Source: CAIKMD01 sp963803265 (lineage in GTDB: Bacteria; Pseudomonadota; Alphaproteobacteria; ATCC43930; CGMCC-115725). From it: 64,000 nucleotides of DNA. The stretch lies in the NCBI GenBank assembly GCA_963803265.1, contig CAWDLZ010000011.1, positions 310,001 through 374,000 on the forward strand, in the 5' to 3' direction. This document shows, in pieces, positions 1 to 10,018 of this stretch. A model generated the notes under the pieces. The model made no database searches. It was not told the origin of the DNA and saw only the letters and a list, made by a program, of their open reading frames with translations. The position numbers were made by a program, and so were the translations under genes. Numbering within the stretch: the stretch's first letter is position 1; every line of letters begins with the position of its first letter.

Positions 1-881
1 TCCTCGCGTTGCGTCAAATTCCGCACGAAGCCGACGAATTGCCGTTTGCCGTCGAGCAAGATCTCACCCACCGACAACTCCATCGGGAAGGTGCTGCCAT
101 CCTTGCGCTCGCCGACGACGACGCGTCCCACGCCGATGATGCGCCGCTCGCCGGTGGCGCGGTAGCGGGCGAGATAGCCGTCATGCTCCTGCCGATAGGG
201 CGCGGGCATGAGCGTGCTGACGTTTCGTCCTTGCACCTCTTGCGCGGTAAACCCGAACAGGCGCTCCGCCGCCGCGCTGAAGGATTGGATTGTCCCTCGG
301 TCGTCGATCAACACCATGGCGTCCGGCACGGTCGCGACGATGGCTTGCAGATGCGCCTCTCGGCTTCTCAGCTCCTGCTGGCTTCGCGCCAGCTCGTCAT
401 TCGCGGCACGGAGCTGCGCGATGCTGGCTTGCAGTTCCCGTGCGAAGATGTGGCGTTCGGCCCCTTCGCTCTTGAAGCGCACGAGTTCGGTGACGTCCTC
501 GACGCGATGGATGATCCATTCGACCTGCCCCTCCTCGCTCAAGACCGGCGTGTTGAGGGGACTCCAATATCTCTCCTCGAAGCGGCCATCGGGACGTTTG
601 ATGTCGTATTTCTGCACAGCCATCGCGTCGGCCCGACGGGTCCTCAAGACGCGATCGAGCGAGGCTCGAAGGTTGCTGACGCCGGTCGCCGCCGGATCGT
701 CGGGATTGTCGGGGAACACTTCGAAAAGATGCCGCCCTGTAACCGTCTCGCGCTCGATCAAGGTGGCGCGCAAATAGGCGTCGCTCGCCGCCACGATTAT
801 CAGGTCGCAGGTCAGCGCCAGGTATAGGCCCGGCGCCGACTGAAACAGCGCGCGGAAATCCGGCCTACTCGGAATCGCCAT
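1..881 (-). CDS. fixL-like: FixL-like heme-PAS oxygen-sensor histidine kinase (N-terminal part)
   Basis: The minus strand reads from an ATG at 881 (an in-frame ATG at 896 is also possible; GAGAGG lies about 10 nt before the 881 start) and runs off the window, giving 293 residues without the kinase domain. Residues about 5-135 form a first PAS domain, 140-178 a charged coiled-coil-like linker, and 180-292 a second PAS domain. The second PAS closely resembles the FixL heme-binding PAS: it has the LMPAPYRQEHDGYL block, in which H233 matches the proximal heme histidine, and the following RIIGVGR block with the conserved arginine. In rhizobia FixL autophosphorylates at low oxygen and passes phosphate to FixJ, which drives fixK. 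A FixK-type gene lies divergently next door, which supports the call. Kinase activity cannot be judged because the C-terminus is outside the window. Confidence 0.82.
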   Translation of the reverse strand, partial: MAIPSRPDFRALFQSAPGLYLALTCDLIIVAASDAYLRATLIERETVTGRHLFEVFPDNPDDPAATGVSNLRASLDRVLRTRRADAMAVQKYDIKRPDGRFEERYWSPLNTPVLSEEGQVEWIIHRVEDVTELVRFKSEGAERHIFARELQASIAQLRAANDELARSQQELRSREAHLQAIVATVPDAMVLIDDRGTIQSFSAAAERLFGFTAQEVQGRNVSTLMPAPYRQEHDGYLARYRATGERRIIGVGRVVVGERKDGSTFPMELSVGEILLDGKRQFVGFVRNLTQRE

Positions 882-1005
882 TCCTTTGCCTCTCATCGGC
901 CGTCCGTGCCCAATTTTAGCGTTTTCCGAGCGGGCGGAAAAGCCACGAGCGTTCGATCGTGACCAGGTTTGATTGTGCGAGGGCGCTAGAAACGGAAGGC
1001 GCCGG

Positions 1006-1170
1006 CTATTCCTTCTCGGCCCGGCCGCTCAGAGCCTCGGCAAGCTCAGCCAAGACGAGGGCGGCTTCGGCCAAGCTTCGCTTGATCTTCGGGTCGTCGG
1101 TCGCGCGCGCCTGGCTTCTCAGCCGGGCCGACAAATCCCGCAATTCCTCGATCGAGACTCGATCCGGCAC
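1006..1170 (-). CDS. Small acidic helical protein, 54 aa, unknown function
   Basis: A 54-residue reading frame starts at GTG (1170) with a GGGAGA sequence upstream, and ends at TAG. It begins VPDRVSIEELRDLSARL and is rich in Leu, Ala, Glu and Arg, so a short amphipathic helix pair is likely. It lies between the FixL-like gene and the TTGA-N6-TCAA box, whose symmetry could serve this gene as well as the regulator on the other strand (the box is about 30 nt before its start). I do not recognise the family. The call rests on codon usage, composition and position only. Confidence 0.45.
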   Translation of the reverse strand: MPDRVSIEELRDLSARLRSQARATDDPKIKRSLAEAALVLAELAEALSGRAEKE

Positions 1171-1200
1171 TCGACGAAGTCTCCCTCACCGCAACCGGGC

Positions 1201-1214
1201 TTGAGTTGGATCAA
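1201..1214. promoter_or_regulatory. FNR/FixK-type operator (TTGA-N6-TCAA)
   Basis: TTGAGTTGGATCAA is a perfect TTGA-N6-TCAA palindrome, the half-site arrangement bound by Fnr/FixK proteins. It lies 94 nt before the ATG of the Crp/Fnr gene at 1308 and 31 nt before the small minus-strand gene. Autoregulation, or control by a FixK encoded elsewhere, is an inference. Confidence 0.6.
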
Positions 1215-1307
1215 TGCCCGGGCAACTCATTTAGATATTCTAGGCACTCGGTAGGCAACTGCCATGACAAAAGTCAGATTATCGCGGCTGGCGGGAATGG
1301 TTCAAGG

Positions 1308-2069
1308 ATGAACAACGTCAAGGTTTTGCGTCGAGCCGCGCCGGGGACGCGACCGGTCATTCGCGCGAGACCATTCGATGCAAGCGCGGACCGTCGCTCG
1401 CGGATCGACAATCTCCTCTCGCCGGACGAGCAGGCGAAACTCGCGGCGATCACGACGGTTCTCGAATACCAGCGGGCCGGCATCGCGATTTACTCGGCTG
1501 GCGAGGACGCTCACTTCCTCTATGCCATCGACAAGGGCTTCGTCGCGAGCAGTCGCCACGATGAAGAAGGGCGCCGGCAGATCCTCGCTTTCATGTGGCA
1601 TGGCGACCTCTTCGGCCTCGCCGAGCACGGCCGGTATGTGAACTCCGCGGCAACCGCAAGCCCGGCGACGATCTACCGCTTTCCTTTACAGAGACTAAGG
1701 CGACTTCTGGCCGCAGAGCCTCGGATCCAGCTTCATCTTCTGACGAAGGCGTTGCACGATCTGCGTCTGGCGCAAAGGCAAATCGTGGTTCTCGGCCAAT
1801 TCCATATCTACCGGCGGCTTGCGTCGATGGTCTTCGACTTCTCGCAGCATCCCGAAATCTTCGACGCGAAAACGCACCGTCTCGTCTTGTCATTAACCCG
1901 CGATGATATTGCCGACTACCTGGGCAGCTCGCCCGAGCACGTCGCCCGCGCGTTTTCCTTGTTGGAGCGCGACCGCGTCCTGCGGCGCATCACCCCGCGC
2001 GTCATCGAAATCCTGGATGCGCCAAAGCTTGCCGAACTGCACCATAGATGGGCCGAGAAGGCCCCGTGA
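1308..2069 (+). CDS. fixK-like: Crp/Fnr-family transcriptional regulator, FixK-like
   Basis: A 253-residue regulator: cyclic-nucleotide-binding-like beta-roll at about residues 30-150, dimer helix about 150-185, and a C-terminal winged helix-turn-helix at about 197-221 (LTRDDIADYLGSSPEHVARA). The recognition helix keeps the Glu and Arg of the E-x-x-S/A-R pattern that reads TTGA half-sites in Fnr/FixK proteins. There is no cysteine in the protein, so it cannot hold an Fnr iron-sulfur cluster; this matches FixK rather than FNR. The ATG at 1308 was chosen because the longer frame would translate through the operator at 1201-1214. Its neighbours, a FixL-like sensor and a CydDC-like exporter, fit a low-oxygen role. 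The target genes are not shown by the sequence. Confidence 0.8.
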   Translation: MNNVKVLRRAAPGTRPVIRARPFDASADRRSRIDNLLSPDEQAKLAAITTVLEYQRAGIAIYSAGEDAHFLYAIDKGFVASSRHDEEGRRQILAFMWHGDLFGLAEHGRYVNSAATASPATIYRFPLQRLRRLLAAEPRIQLHLLTKALHDLRLAQRQIVVLGQFHIYRRLASMVFDFSQHPEIFDAKTHRLVLSLTRDDIADYLGSSPEHVARAFSLLERDRVLRRITPRVIEILDAPKLAELHHRWAEKAP

Positions 2070-2176
2070 GAGATTGGGTCGGTTCGCAGCCGACCTGGTC
2101 CCGGTAAGAATGATTGACCCGACATTTCGTGGGGTTAAGCCGCGACGCCAAGGCAATTCGAGCCCGATGTTTCTGC

Positions 2177-2182
2177 TATAAT
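2177..2182 (+). promoter_or_regulatory. Possible -10 box (TATAAT) before the CydDC-like gene
   Basis: A perfect TATAAT hexamer lies 44 nt before the ATG at 2226, in an otherwise GC-rich gap. No convincing -35 hexamer is seen at 16-18 nt spacing, so this is only a candidate. Confidence 0.3.
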
Positions 2183-2225
2183 CGCTGGACCGTCGCGATT
2201 GGCGCCTGTCGGGAGGGCACGCCCC

Positions 2226-5200
2226 ATGTATTTCGACCGCAGACTTTGGCAGCTGACGCGCGGCATGCGGGGCCGGGTCGTCGGCACGATCGCAATCGGA
2301 GTGTTGGCCGCGCTGGTGGGGCTATCGCGCTTCGCGCTGATGGGCTTACTCATCGCGCAAGTGTTCAAGGGCGCGCCACTCTCCGCGCTGGCAGTGCCGG
2401 CCGCGGCGGTCGCTTTCGCGGTCATCCTGCGCGGCGCGATGGAGCACTGGCGCACCATGTCGGCGAACCGCACCTCTGCGCGCGTTCAAGAGGCCCTGCG
2501 CGGCAAGCTCTATGACAAGATTGCCGAGCTGGGGCCGGCCTGGTTCGCCGAGGAGCGCACCGGCGGCCATGTCCAATCGGTGGTCGATGGCGTCGAGCAA
2601 TTGCAGATTTTCTTCGGCCGCTATGTGCCCCAGATGTCGGTCGCGGCGCTGACGCCCATCCTGATCTTCGGCTTCATCGCCTGGCTGGATCTGCCGGTCG
2701 CCACGGTGATGCTGTGCTTCGCGCTGTTCGGCCTCATCGCGCCGTGGTCCTTCTCGGGCTTGGACCGGGAGGCGAGCCGCAACCGCCAAGCCGCCTTCCG
2801 CGCCTTCAGCGCCGAATTCCTCGATGCCATCCAAGGCCTCGCCACCCTCAAGGCGTTCGGCCAGAGCCGTGCCTATGGCAGGCAGCTCGCGCAGAAGGCG
2901 CGCGCGCTGTCGAACACCACCATGTGGCTGCTGACGACGGGGCTGATGACGCGGGGCGTCATCGACGTCGCGATCGCGCTGGGCGCCGCCGCGGCCTTGG
3001 GCCTTGGCGCCTACCGGGTCTCCGAGGGCGTGATGAGCATCCAGGCGCTGCTGATCGTCCTCATGGCGGGCACCGAGATTTTCCGGCCCTTGCGCGATTT
3101 CCGCGCCGTCATTCACGACGGCATGGTCGGCCAGGCGGCGGGCATCGCGATCAACGCGCTGCTCGACACCAAGCCCGCATTGCACCCGGTTGCCACCGTC
3201 CATCCGGCGCGGATCGAGAGCTCGATCGCCTTCGAGGACGTGCGCTTCGCCTACCCGGGCGGACGGGACGCGGCGCTCGATGGCGTGTCCTTTTCCGTCG
3301 CCGCAGGCGAGCGCATCGGCATCGTGGGCTCGAGCGGCTCGGGCAAATCGACCATCGCGCGCCTCCTGCTGCGGCTTTATGACCCGCAAAGCGGCACGGT
3401 TCGCGTCGGCGGCATCGATCTCAAGTCGCTCGATCCGGACGAGGCGCGCGCGCTCATCGCCGTCGTGCAGCAGGACACCTATCTGTTCCACGGCACGGTC
3501 GAGGAAAATCTGCGGCTCGGCCGGCAAGACGCGACCCAGCCGCAGCTCGAGAACGCGGCGCGCGCGGCCGACGCGCACGACTTCATCATGGCGCTGCCGC
3601 AGGGCTACGCCACCGTGATCGGCGAGCGCGGCGCCAAGCTCTCGGGCGGCCAGCGCCAGCGCCTGGCGATCGCGCGCGCACTGTTGCGCGATGCGCCGAT
3701 CCTCATTCTCGACGAGGCGCTGTCCTCGGTCGACAGCGAGACCGAGGCGACGATCGAGCACGCGCTCCACCGGCTCATGGTCGGGCGCACGACGCTCATC
3801 CTCGCGCATCGCCTCTCGAGCGTGATCGACGCCGATCGGATTCTCGTCGTGGAGGACGGCCGCATCGTCGAAAGCGGCAGCCACGCCATACTGATCCGCC
3901 GCAATGGACCGTATCGGCGCCTGATGGGCACGCAGGCCGACGAGCGGACGGGCTTTATCGCGAGCGGGGCCGCCGCCGAGGCCGAAAAGCGCGCGCCAGC
4001 CGATCTTGTCGAAGCCGAGGAGGACGGCGAGTCCGCGGATTCGATTCTACGCGTCGACCGCATGCCCTGGGGATCGACGCTGCTCTGGCTCATCGCGATC
4101 ATCGCGCCGTGGTGGCGGCGCCTGGCACTTACCATGGGCACGGGGCTCGGGCGCGTCGTCACCTTCATCAGCGTCGGGGTGTTCAGCGCGCTGGCAGTGG
4201 CGGCGGTCAAGAACGGCGGCTCCTACTGGACGCCACTCCTCATCTTGCTCGTGGTCGCGCCGATCTCAGGCGTCCTTGCCTGGTGCGAGGCTTGGCTCGC
4301 CCATGACATGGCCTATCGGCTGCTCGCCGAGATGCGCATCAAATTGTTCGACAAGCTCGATACCCTCGCTCCGGCCTACCTGCTGCGGCGGCGCTCAGGC
4401 GATCTCGTCAGCCTCGCCACCCAGGACATCGAGACCGTCGAATCCTTCTTCGCCCACACTATCACGCCCTCGGTGGTCGCGGTTCTCGTTCCCGCGGCGA
4501 TCGTGGCGATCCTGGCCTGGTTCGGCTGGCCGCTCGCCCTCGTGCTGCTGCCCTTCCTGCTCTATGTCGGGCTGACGCCGATCTTCGTGCGCCAGCGCAT
4601 CGACCGGCTGGGCGCGGCCGCGCGCGAAGGGCTCGGCCGGATGACCGCCTTTGTCACCGACACCGTGCAGGGCCTCTCCGAGCTGGTGGCGTTTCAGGCG
4701 GTGGCAAACCGGCGCGCCGCTTTTATGCGCCTCGTTTCCGATTATCACGCGTTGCGCCTGACGCTCTACCGCGACTTGTCGCTGCAATCGGCGGTGCCTC
4801 GAGACCGCGACCGGGCTCGGAGGTCTCGCCGTCGCCCTGATGGGCGCCTATCTCGCGGCGAGCGGCGAGCTCGCGCCAACCATGCTGCCCCTGCTCACCC
4901 TGCTATCGGTGGCGGCGTTCCTGCCGGTTTCCGAGATCGCCTATGTCAGCCGCCAGCTTGCCGATACCTTCGCCTCGGCGCATCGCATGCAAAAGGTCTA
5001 TAACGAGCCCGCGCCGGTCACCGACGGCCCCTTGGCGCCGTCCCCGCCCGCGAGCGGCGGCTCGGCCATCCGGCTCGACGCGGTGAGCTTTGCCTATCCC
5101 GGTGCGCATCGCCAGGCCGTGACCGGGGTGACTCTCGAGATCGCGCCAGGCACGACGCTCGCCCTCGTTGGGCCGTCGGGCTCGGGCAAGACCACGATCG

Positions 5201-5808
5201 CCAATCTGCTGCTGCGATTCTGGGATCCCTCTTCCGGCGTCATCACGCTCGACGGCATCGATCTGCGCCGGTATCAGCTCGATCATCTGCGCGGGCGCAT
5301 CGCTCTCGTGGCGCAAGACACCTATCTCTTCAACGACAGCTTGCGCGCCAATGTGAAGCTTGCCCGGCCCGAAGCGGGCGAAGACGAGATCGAGGCCGCC
5401 ATCGAGCGCGCTTCGCTATCCGAGTTTGTCGCCACCCTGCCCGAGGGGCTTGACACGAATGTCGGCGAGCGCGGCGTGCAGCTTTCCGGGGGCCAGCGCC
5501 AGCGGGTTGCGATCGCGCGCGCCTTCCTGAAGAACGCGCCGGTGCTGATCCTCGACGAGGCGACCTCGCATCTCGACACGGTCAGCGAGGCGCAGGTGCG
5601 CGCGGCGCTCGTCGCCCTGATGCAAGAACGCACCACCATCGTGATCGCGCATCGCCTCTCTACGATCCGCGACGCGGATCTCGTGGCCGTGCTCGACCAT
5701 GGCCGGCTCGTCGAGACCGGCACGCATGACGCGCTCATAGCGAAGGGCGGGCTTTATGCCGAGCTCGTCGAGCATCAATTGGGCGGGCTCGGCCGCGCCG
5801 CCGAATAG
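2226..5808 (+). pseudogene. cydDC-like: Fused CydDC-like ABC exporter, interrupted by a +1 frameshift
   Basis: One polypeptide of about 1193 residues would hold two ABC exporter half-units in tandem (TM-NBD-TM-NBD). NBD1 has Walker A GSSGSGKST near residue 370, signature LSGGQRQR near 472 and Walker B ILILDEA near 495. NBD2 has GPSGSGKTT, LSGGQRQR and VLILDEA. The first membrane domain (GRYVPQMSVAALTPI) resembles CydD, the subunit pairing with CydC to export cysteine or glutathione for cytochrome bd assembly. Start: ATG after GGGAGGG. The frame breaks at 4794-4800, where GTGCCTC replaces an expected GTGCTC; downstream the reading continues perfectly one base on (LETATGLGGLAVALMG). Either a sequencing error or a real mutation. 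Substrate is inferred; a general heterodimeric exporter remains possible. The low-oxygen regulators upstream support the CydDC reading. Confidence 0.75.
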
Positions 5809-6993
5809 CTATTTCTTCGGCAGCACCAGCGAGGCCGGCAAGGCGGGCGGCGCCGCCACCGGCAGGAATTCCGGGATCTCGCCGATGACCACCGGCTTGA
5901 CCTGCCCGCCAACCTCGCGAATCTGGACGACGTAGCGCGGCTCGATTGGGTTGTTGTCGTCATCGAACCGGAACGGGCCACCCGGGGTAACGATGCGCGC
6001 CGCCTTTATCGCCGCGAGCAGGGCATCGGTGTCGTCGAGCTTGCCGCCGAGCTTCGACGCGGCCTGATCGAGCACCGCGGCGGCGATGTAGCCGCCCAGG
6101 CCCGGCCAGGACGGCCTTTCCGCGGGCGGAAACTGGGCCGCCCACTGCTTGACGAATTCCTGGTTCTCGGGCGTGTCGATGGTCGAGAAATAGGTCGCGG
6201 CGCCGACGAAGCCGAGCGCCGCCTTGCCCTCCGCCGGCAGCAGCGATTCGTCCACCGCCGAGGTAAAGCCATACATCGGAGTCTGGAGATCGTAGCCAGC
6301 GGCCTGCTGCATGAAGCGGATGGCGTCGGCACCGGTCAGAAACACGATCGCGACATCGGCGTCGGGCGAAATCTGCGAAATGAACGGCCCGTAATCGGAA
6401 GTGCCGAGGCGCGGCATCAATTTCTGGATGACGGCGCCGCCGGCGGCATCGAACCCCATTTCGAAAAACTTGGCCGCGTCCTGCCCCGACACGTAGTTGG
6501 ACGCGATGATCACGGCCTTCTTGTAACCCGCCTTGCCCGGCAGATAGCCCTCGAGATAGGCATCGCCGTCCGAGGCGAAGGAGGTGCGGAACATGTATTT
6601 ACCGTCGATTACCGCATCGACCGTGGATTGGATAAGAGTGGGCACTTTGTGCTCGACGAGATAGGGCTTGAGCGCAGCGCCGGTGGCCGAATTGATCGGG
6701 CCGAACAGCACATCGATCTTGTCTTCCTCGACCAGCTTCTTCGCCTTGGTGATAGTGGTCGCCGGATCGCCCGCGCCGTCCTCGACGATCAATTCGACCG
6801 GCTGGCCGCCGAGCTTTCCGTTATGCTGGTGCAGCACGAACTCGACGCCGTCCTTGTAGAGCGCGCCGAACGAGCCTTGCGGGCCTGAGAAGTCCGTCAG
6901 CAGCCCGATCTTGATCGCGGCATCGGCCGAAGCGGCCCAAGCGAGCCCAAGGAAAGCGCCGCAAGCGAGCGCGACGAAGTTGACGGTCCGCAT
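5809..6993 (-). CDS. Branched-chain amino-acid-type ABC substrate-binding protein
   Basis: A 394-residue periplasmic-binding protein of the Leu/Ile/Val (Peripla_BP_6) class. A signal peptide occupies residues 1-25 (MRTVNFVALACGAFLGLAWA, then ASADA). The mature part begins IKIGLLTDFSGPQG and contains ELIVEDGAGDP, both typical of the family, with two Rossmann-like lobes. Start: ATG after GGGGAGAC. It ends immediately against the stop of the CydDC-like gene and is convergent with it. No LivHMGF membrane or ATPase genes are in the window, so it is an orphan receptor here. In catabolic clusters such proteins often bind aromatic acids rather than amino acids; that is an inference from context. Confidence 0.85.
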   Translation of the reverse strand: MRTVNFVALACGAFLGLAWAASADAAIKIGLLTDFSGPQGSFGALYKDGVEFVLHQHNGKLGGQPVELIVEDGAGDPATTITKAKKLVEEDKIDVLFGPINSATGAALKPYLVEHKVPTLIQSTVDAVIDGKYMFRTSFASDGDAYLEGYLPGKAGYKKAVIIASNYVSGQDAAKFFEMGFDAAGGAVIQKLMPRLGTSDYGPFISQISPDADVAIVFLTGADAIRFMQQAAGYDLQTPMYGFTSAVDESLLPAEGKAALGFVGAATYFSTIDTPENQEFVKQWAAQFPPAERPSWPGLGGYIAAAVLDQAASKLGGKLDDTDALLAAIKAARIVTPGGPFRFDDDNNPIEPRYVVQIREVGGQVKPVVIGEIPEFLPVAAPPALPASLVLPKK

Positions 6994-7097
6994 CCTGCGT
7001 CTCCCCAGCCTGGTTGCAGTGTGCCGGCATCTGTAGCAAGCTTGCGGCCACGGAACAACAAAGCGGCGGCGCCGTCGCGCGATCGGGGGAGAACGAC

Positions 7098-8115
7098 ATG
7101 AAAAAGTCGCTAGGATGGATAATCGCCGCCGCGCTGCCGATCTTGCTGGCTCAGCCCAACCCGGCCAGGGCCGACGAGGAAAAGCTCATCTTCGCCGACG
7201 TCGTGCCGCCCGGCTCGGTGATCGATGCGAAGGTGGTGCAGCCCTGGGCCCAGCGCGTCAACGAGGAGGGCAAGGGAATTCTCTCGATCGACGTGCGATC
7301 GGGACCATCGCTTGCCGATTTCAGCAATATCTACGATCGCGTGTTGAGCAACGTGATCCAGATCGGCTGGGAAATCCAGGCGGCGGTCGGCGGCAAATTC
7401 CCGCTTTCGAACGTCGTCGCGCTGCCGCTCATCACCGACAACTCGGTCGAACTCCTCTGTCGCGTTCTGGCGCCTCTATAAATCGGGCCTGATGGACCAG
7501 GAATACGATCAGGTCGTTCCCATCATGCTCGTGACCCTGCCACCATCGGCGTTCCATTTCGCCAAGCCCATCAAATCGCTCGATACGCTCGCCGGGTCGA
7601 AGCTCATCGTTCCCAGCAAGGTCGCCGGCGACGCCCTTGCCGCCTTGGGCGGCGCGCCGGTCTCACTGCCGCTGACCGAGATGTATCCGGCGATCCAGCG
7701 CGGCACCGTCGACGGCACCATGATCGCCTGGGTCGCATTCAATCCGTGGAAGCTTGCCGATGTCACGACGTACCACGTCGATGTGGCGTTTGGCGGCGCG
7801 GCGGGCATGATCTTCATGGCGAAGGCGAAATATAATTCGCTCTCGCCCGAGGCCCGCAAGATCATCGACGCCAATTCCGGCGAAGCGCTGAGCCGGGCGT
7901 TCGGCGCCGCCATGGCCGTGGAAAACGAGGCGCAGCGCGCGATCGTCAAAGCCCTGCCAAACCATATTTTCGCGCAGCCTTCGCCCGAGCAACTCGCGAG
8001 CTGGCAGGAGAAGATCACACCCACCATCGACCAGTGGTCGAAGGCGAGCCCGGGCGCCGATGTCGTCCTCGCGCGCTTCCGCACCGAGCTCGCGAATATC
8101 AAAGCCGGGCATTGA
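7098..8115 (+). pseudogene. TRAP transporter solute receptor (DctP family), copy 1, +1 frameshifted
   Basis: A periplasmic DctP-type receptor of about 338 residues if the frame is repaired. Signal peptide at residues 1-27, start ATG after GGGGGAGA. The first part stops at 7479-7481 (CRVLAPL then TAA), but the sequence one base on continues without loss as SSVAFWRLYKSGLMDQEYD through to 8115. The surplus base lies at the GAACTC around 7449-7454. The downstream half keeps family features (KLIVPSKVAGD, RGTVDGTM). Two paralogues at 15.5-17.6 kb break in the same short stretch. No DctQ or DctM membrane subunit is present in the window. As deposited the gene makes only a 127-residue fragment. Confidence 0.8.
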
Positions 8116-8207
8116 TGGCGAGGATGCCGCCGTGAGGCCGGCGATCCGCTTCCTCGCCGCCTCGCTTCGATCGTTGCCGCCACGCTGCCTCGAGCGCACG
8201 CGGCCGA

Positions 8208-8483
8208 GCCAAGATAGATCGAGAGATACTGGGTCACGGTCTCGATGTCCTCGGGGAAGAGTTGGGCGCCGTTCGAGACCATCTGGAGTACGGTCTTCCG
8301 CCACTCCTCGGGCGTTCTGTGCAGATTGGCAAAATGGTCCGCTCCGTGACAGGCGCCGGCGCAAGAATCGACGACCGCTTGCTTGCCGTCACCGTCGGGT
8401 AGTTTGCTGACGGCCGGATCTTCCCGCCGTGCCTGGGCGAACGCCGTCGCGGCGAGACCAAGGACGAGAATCCCCGCCAGCAC
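8208..8483 (-). pseudogene. Cytochrome c-like protein with a CxxxCH motif, C-terminus not defined
   Basis: Read from GTG at 8483: a signal peptide (VLAGILVLGLAATAFAQA) and a short heme-c-like domain with SCAGACHGADH, a downstream EEWRKTVLQMVSNGA helix and YLSIYLG. The layout matches small cytochromes c that have WxxxVxxMxxxGA and YL after the heme motif. The heme motif here reads C-A-G-A-C-H, three residues between the cysteines rather than two. After YLG the frame runs open through the antisense of the TRAP receptor to 7509, so the natural C-terminus is lost or a nearby base is wrong; I mark only the recognisable part. The upstream end abuts the NitT-type fragment, so this may be rearranged DNA. 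Confidence 0.45.
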
Positions 8484-8509
8484 ACAGCGATCGATCGGAC
8501 GGTGCGAGA

Positions 8510-8875
8510 TTAGCGTTCCCCAACATGCTCTGGGCGATGAAGGCCGATTTCATCGCGGCACACCGCCCGATGCTGGTCGATTTCTTCGAGGACCATATTC
8601 GCGGCGTTCGCTGGTTCCTCGATCCCAAGAACCGCGCGGAGGCGCTCGCCATTGCCGCCGACTTCACCAAGCAGAAACCCGAGGATTTGGCCTACGCATT
8701 CACGCACCGGGACTACTACCGCTCGCCCGATGGCGTGCCCGACATGGCGGCAGCGCAGAACGAGGTCGATCTATCAGTTCAGTCCGGCCTCCTGCCGAAG
8801 CCCGTCACGCTTTCGCCGACTTACGTCGATCTATCGCTGATCGAGGACGCCAAGCGCCGCATCGGCGGCAAATAG
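8510..8875 (+). pseudogene. C-terminal fragment of a NitT/TauT-type (NMT1-like) substrate-binding protein
   Basis: About 121 residues, from LAFPNMLWAMKADFIAAHRP to the TAG at 8873. It resembles the C-terminal lobe of ABC receptors of the SsuA/NMT1 class (RGVRWFLDPKNRAEALAIAA; PDGVPDMAAAQNEVDLSVQS). The N-terminal two-thirds, including the signal peptide, is missing. The reading frame upstream runs into the antisense of the cytochrome-like gene, so the 5' part was removed by deletion or rearrangement. An internal ATG exists at 8525, but no functional receptor could result. Confidence 0.6.
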
Positions 8876-8912
8876 GCGCCGAGCCTCGACCCGATGCGGC
8901 GGATGCACGCTC

Positions 8913-9900
8913 TTAGAGTGCGAACACGCGCTTCGCGTTGCGGCTGTAAATCTTCTCCTTGTCGCGGTCGGCGATCGCCAGATTGTCGATCGCCCGCACC
9001 GAGTTCCTGCACGTTCTCGAACGGATAGTCGGCGGCGAACAGGATGTTGTCGATGCCGAGCATCTGGATCGTCATGAGCAGCGGCGGGCCGAAATTCATG
9101 CCGCTCGTCGTGACGACGATGTTGTCGCGCACGTAATCGCTCGGCTTGCGCTTGAGCTTGGGCGCCGTGCCTGCCATCTCGTGCTCCCAGTAATAGCGGT
9201 TGTCGATGCGGTCGAGAAAGAAGGGCAGCCCCTCGCCCATATGGCCGATCACGATCCGCAGCTTCGGGAACTGGTCGAACACGCCGTTGCCGATGAGACG
9301 GATGATGTGCGTGCCGGTCTCCACGGCCCACGACCAGCCGATCTTGAATCCGAAAACCTCGAACGGCTTGATCATCTGCGGCGAGGGATCGCGCGGGTGG
9401 ATGTAAATGGGCACGTCCATGGCCTGCACGGTCTCGAAGATCGGCCAGAATTTCCGGTCGTCGAGGTATTCGCCGAGCGAATGCGAATTGACGACGCCGC
9501 CCTTCAAACCCAGCGTCTTCACCGCGCGCTCGAGCTCGCGCGCGGCGCGCAGCGGATCGCGGGGCGCGAAGCCGGCGAGCCCTGTGATGCGGCCGGGATA
9601 TTTGCGCGCCGCTTCGGCGAGGCGGTCATTCGCAAGCGCGGCGAGCTCGTTGCCCTGCACCGGATCGATGTCTTGGATCGCGATGCCGGCGAGGAGGCAC
9701 ACTTGGGTCGCGATGCCGTCCTCGTCCATCGTCTTGATGCGGCCCTCGCCGAGATCGAGCAGGGATTCCATGATGTATTCCCGCATCTTCGACCCTGAGC
9801 GGCCGGGCATCTGCCCGCCCTGGAGCGCGGCGATCTCGGGAATGAGGTAAGCTTCCTCGACCGCGATGCGCTCGTAGCGTTCCGTCTTCACCTCTGCCAT
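8913..9900 (-). pseudogene. Amidohydrolase of the gamma-resorcylate/5-carboxyvanillate decarboxylase type, +1 frameshifted near its end
   Basis: Start ATG at 9900 after GGGAGGG. About 328 residues. The N-terminus YERIAVEEAYLIPEIAAL and the blocks DIDPVQGNELAALANDRLAE, EYLDDRKFWPIFE, IYIHPRDPSP, VIGHMGEGLPF and FAADYPFENV follow the ACMSD/LigW amidohydrolase family, which decarboxylates aromatic acids using a Zn or Mn centre. Candidate metal ligands are the His of IHPRDP, the His of GHMGE and the Asp of AADYPFE. At 9001-9006 a surplus base (GAACTC on the coding strand) shifts the frame; one base on, the C-terminus reads AIDNLAIADRDKEKIYSRNA and stops at 8913. Last gene of the six-gene minus-strand operon that starts at 15428. 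Confidence 0.78.
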
Positions 9901-10018
9901 GAGCCGACCCTCCCTGAAGTGTTGCGCGATCTTGCGCGCATCGGTCAGGAGAGCGCAAGCCCGGGCAACGGGCCGGCGCCGCCATCCGTTTGCCCGATCT
10001 TTCGCCGAGGCGTCGCGG

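Noticed and set aside
2346..3884. 512-codon open frame on the minus strand
   Set aside because: Antisense to the CydDC-like gene; Arg/Glu/His-rich composition typical of a shadow frame in GC-rich DNA, with no domain.
7479..7481. Stop readthrough or selenocysteine in the TRAP receptors
   Set aside because: The codon is TAA and the downstream homologous sequence is in another frame, so a frame change, not readthrough, is needed.
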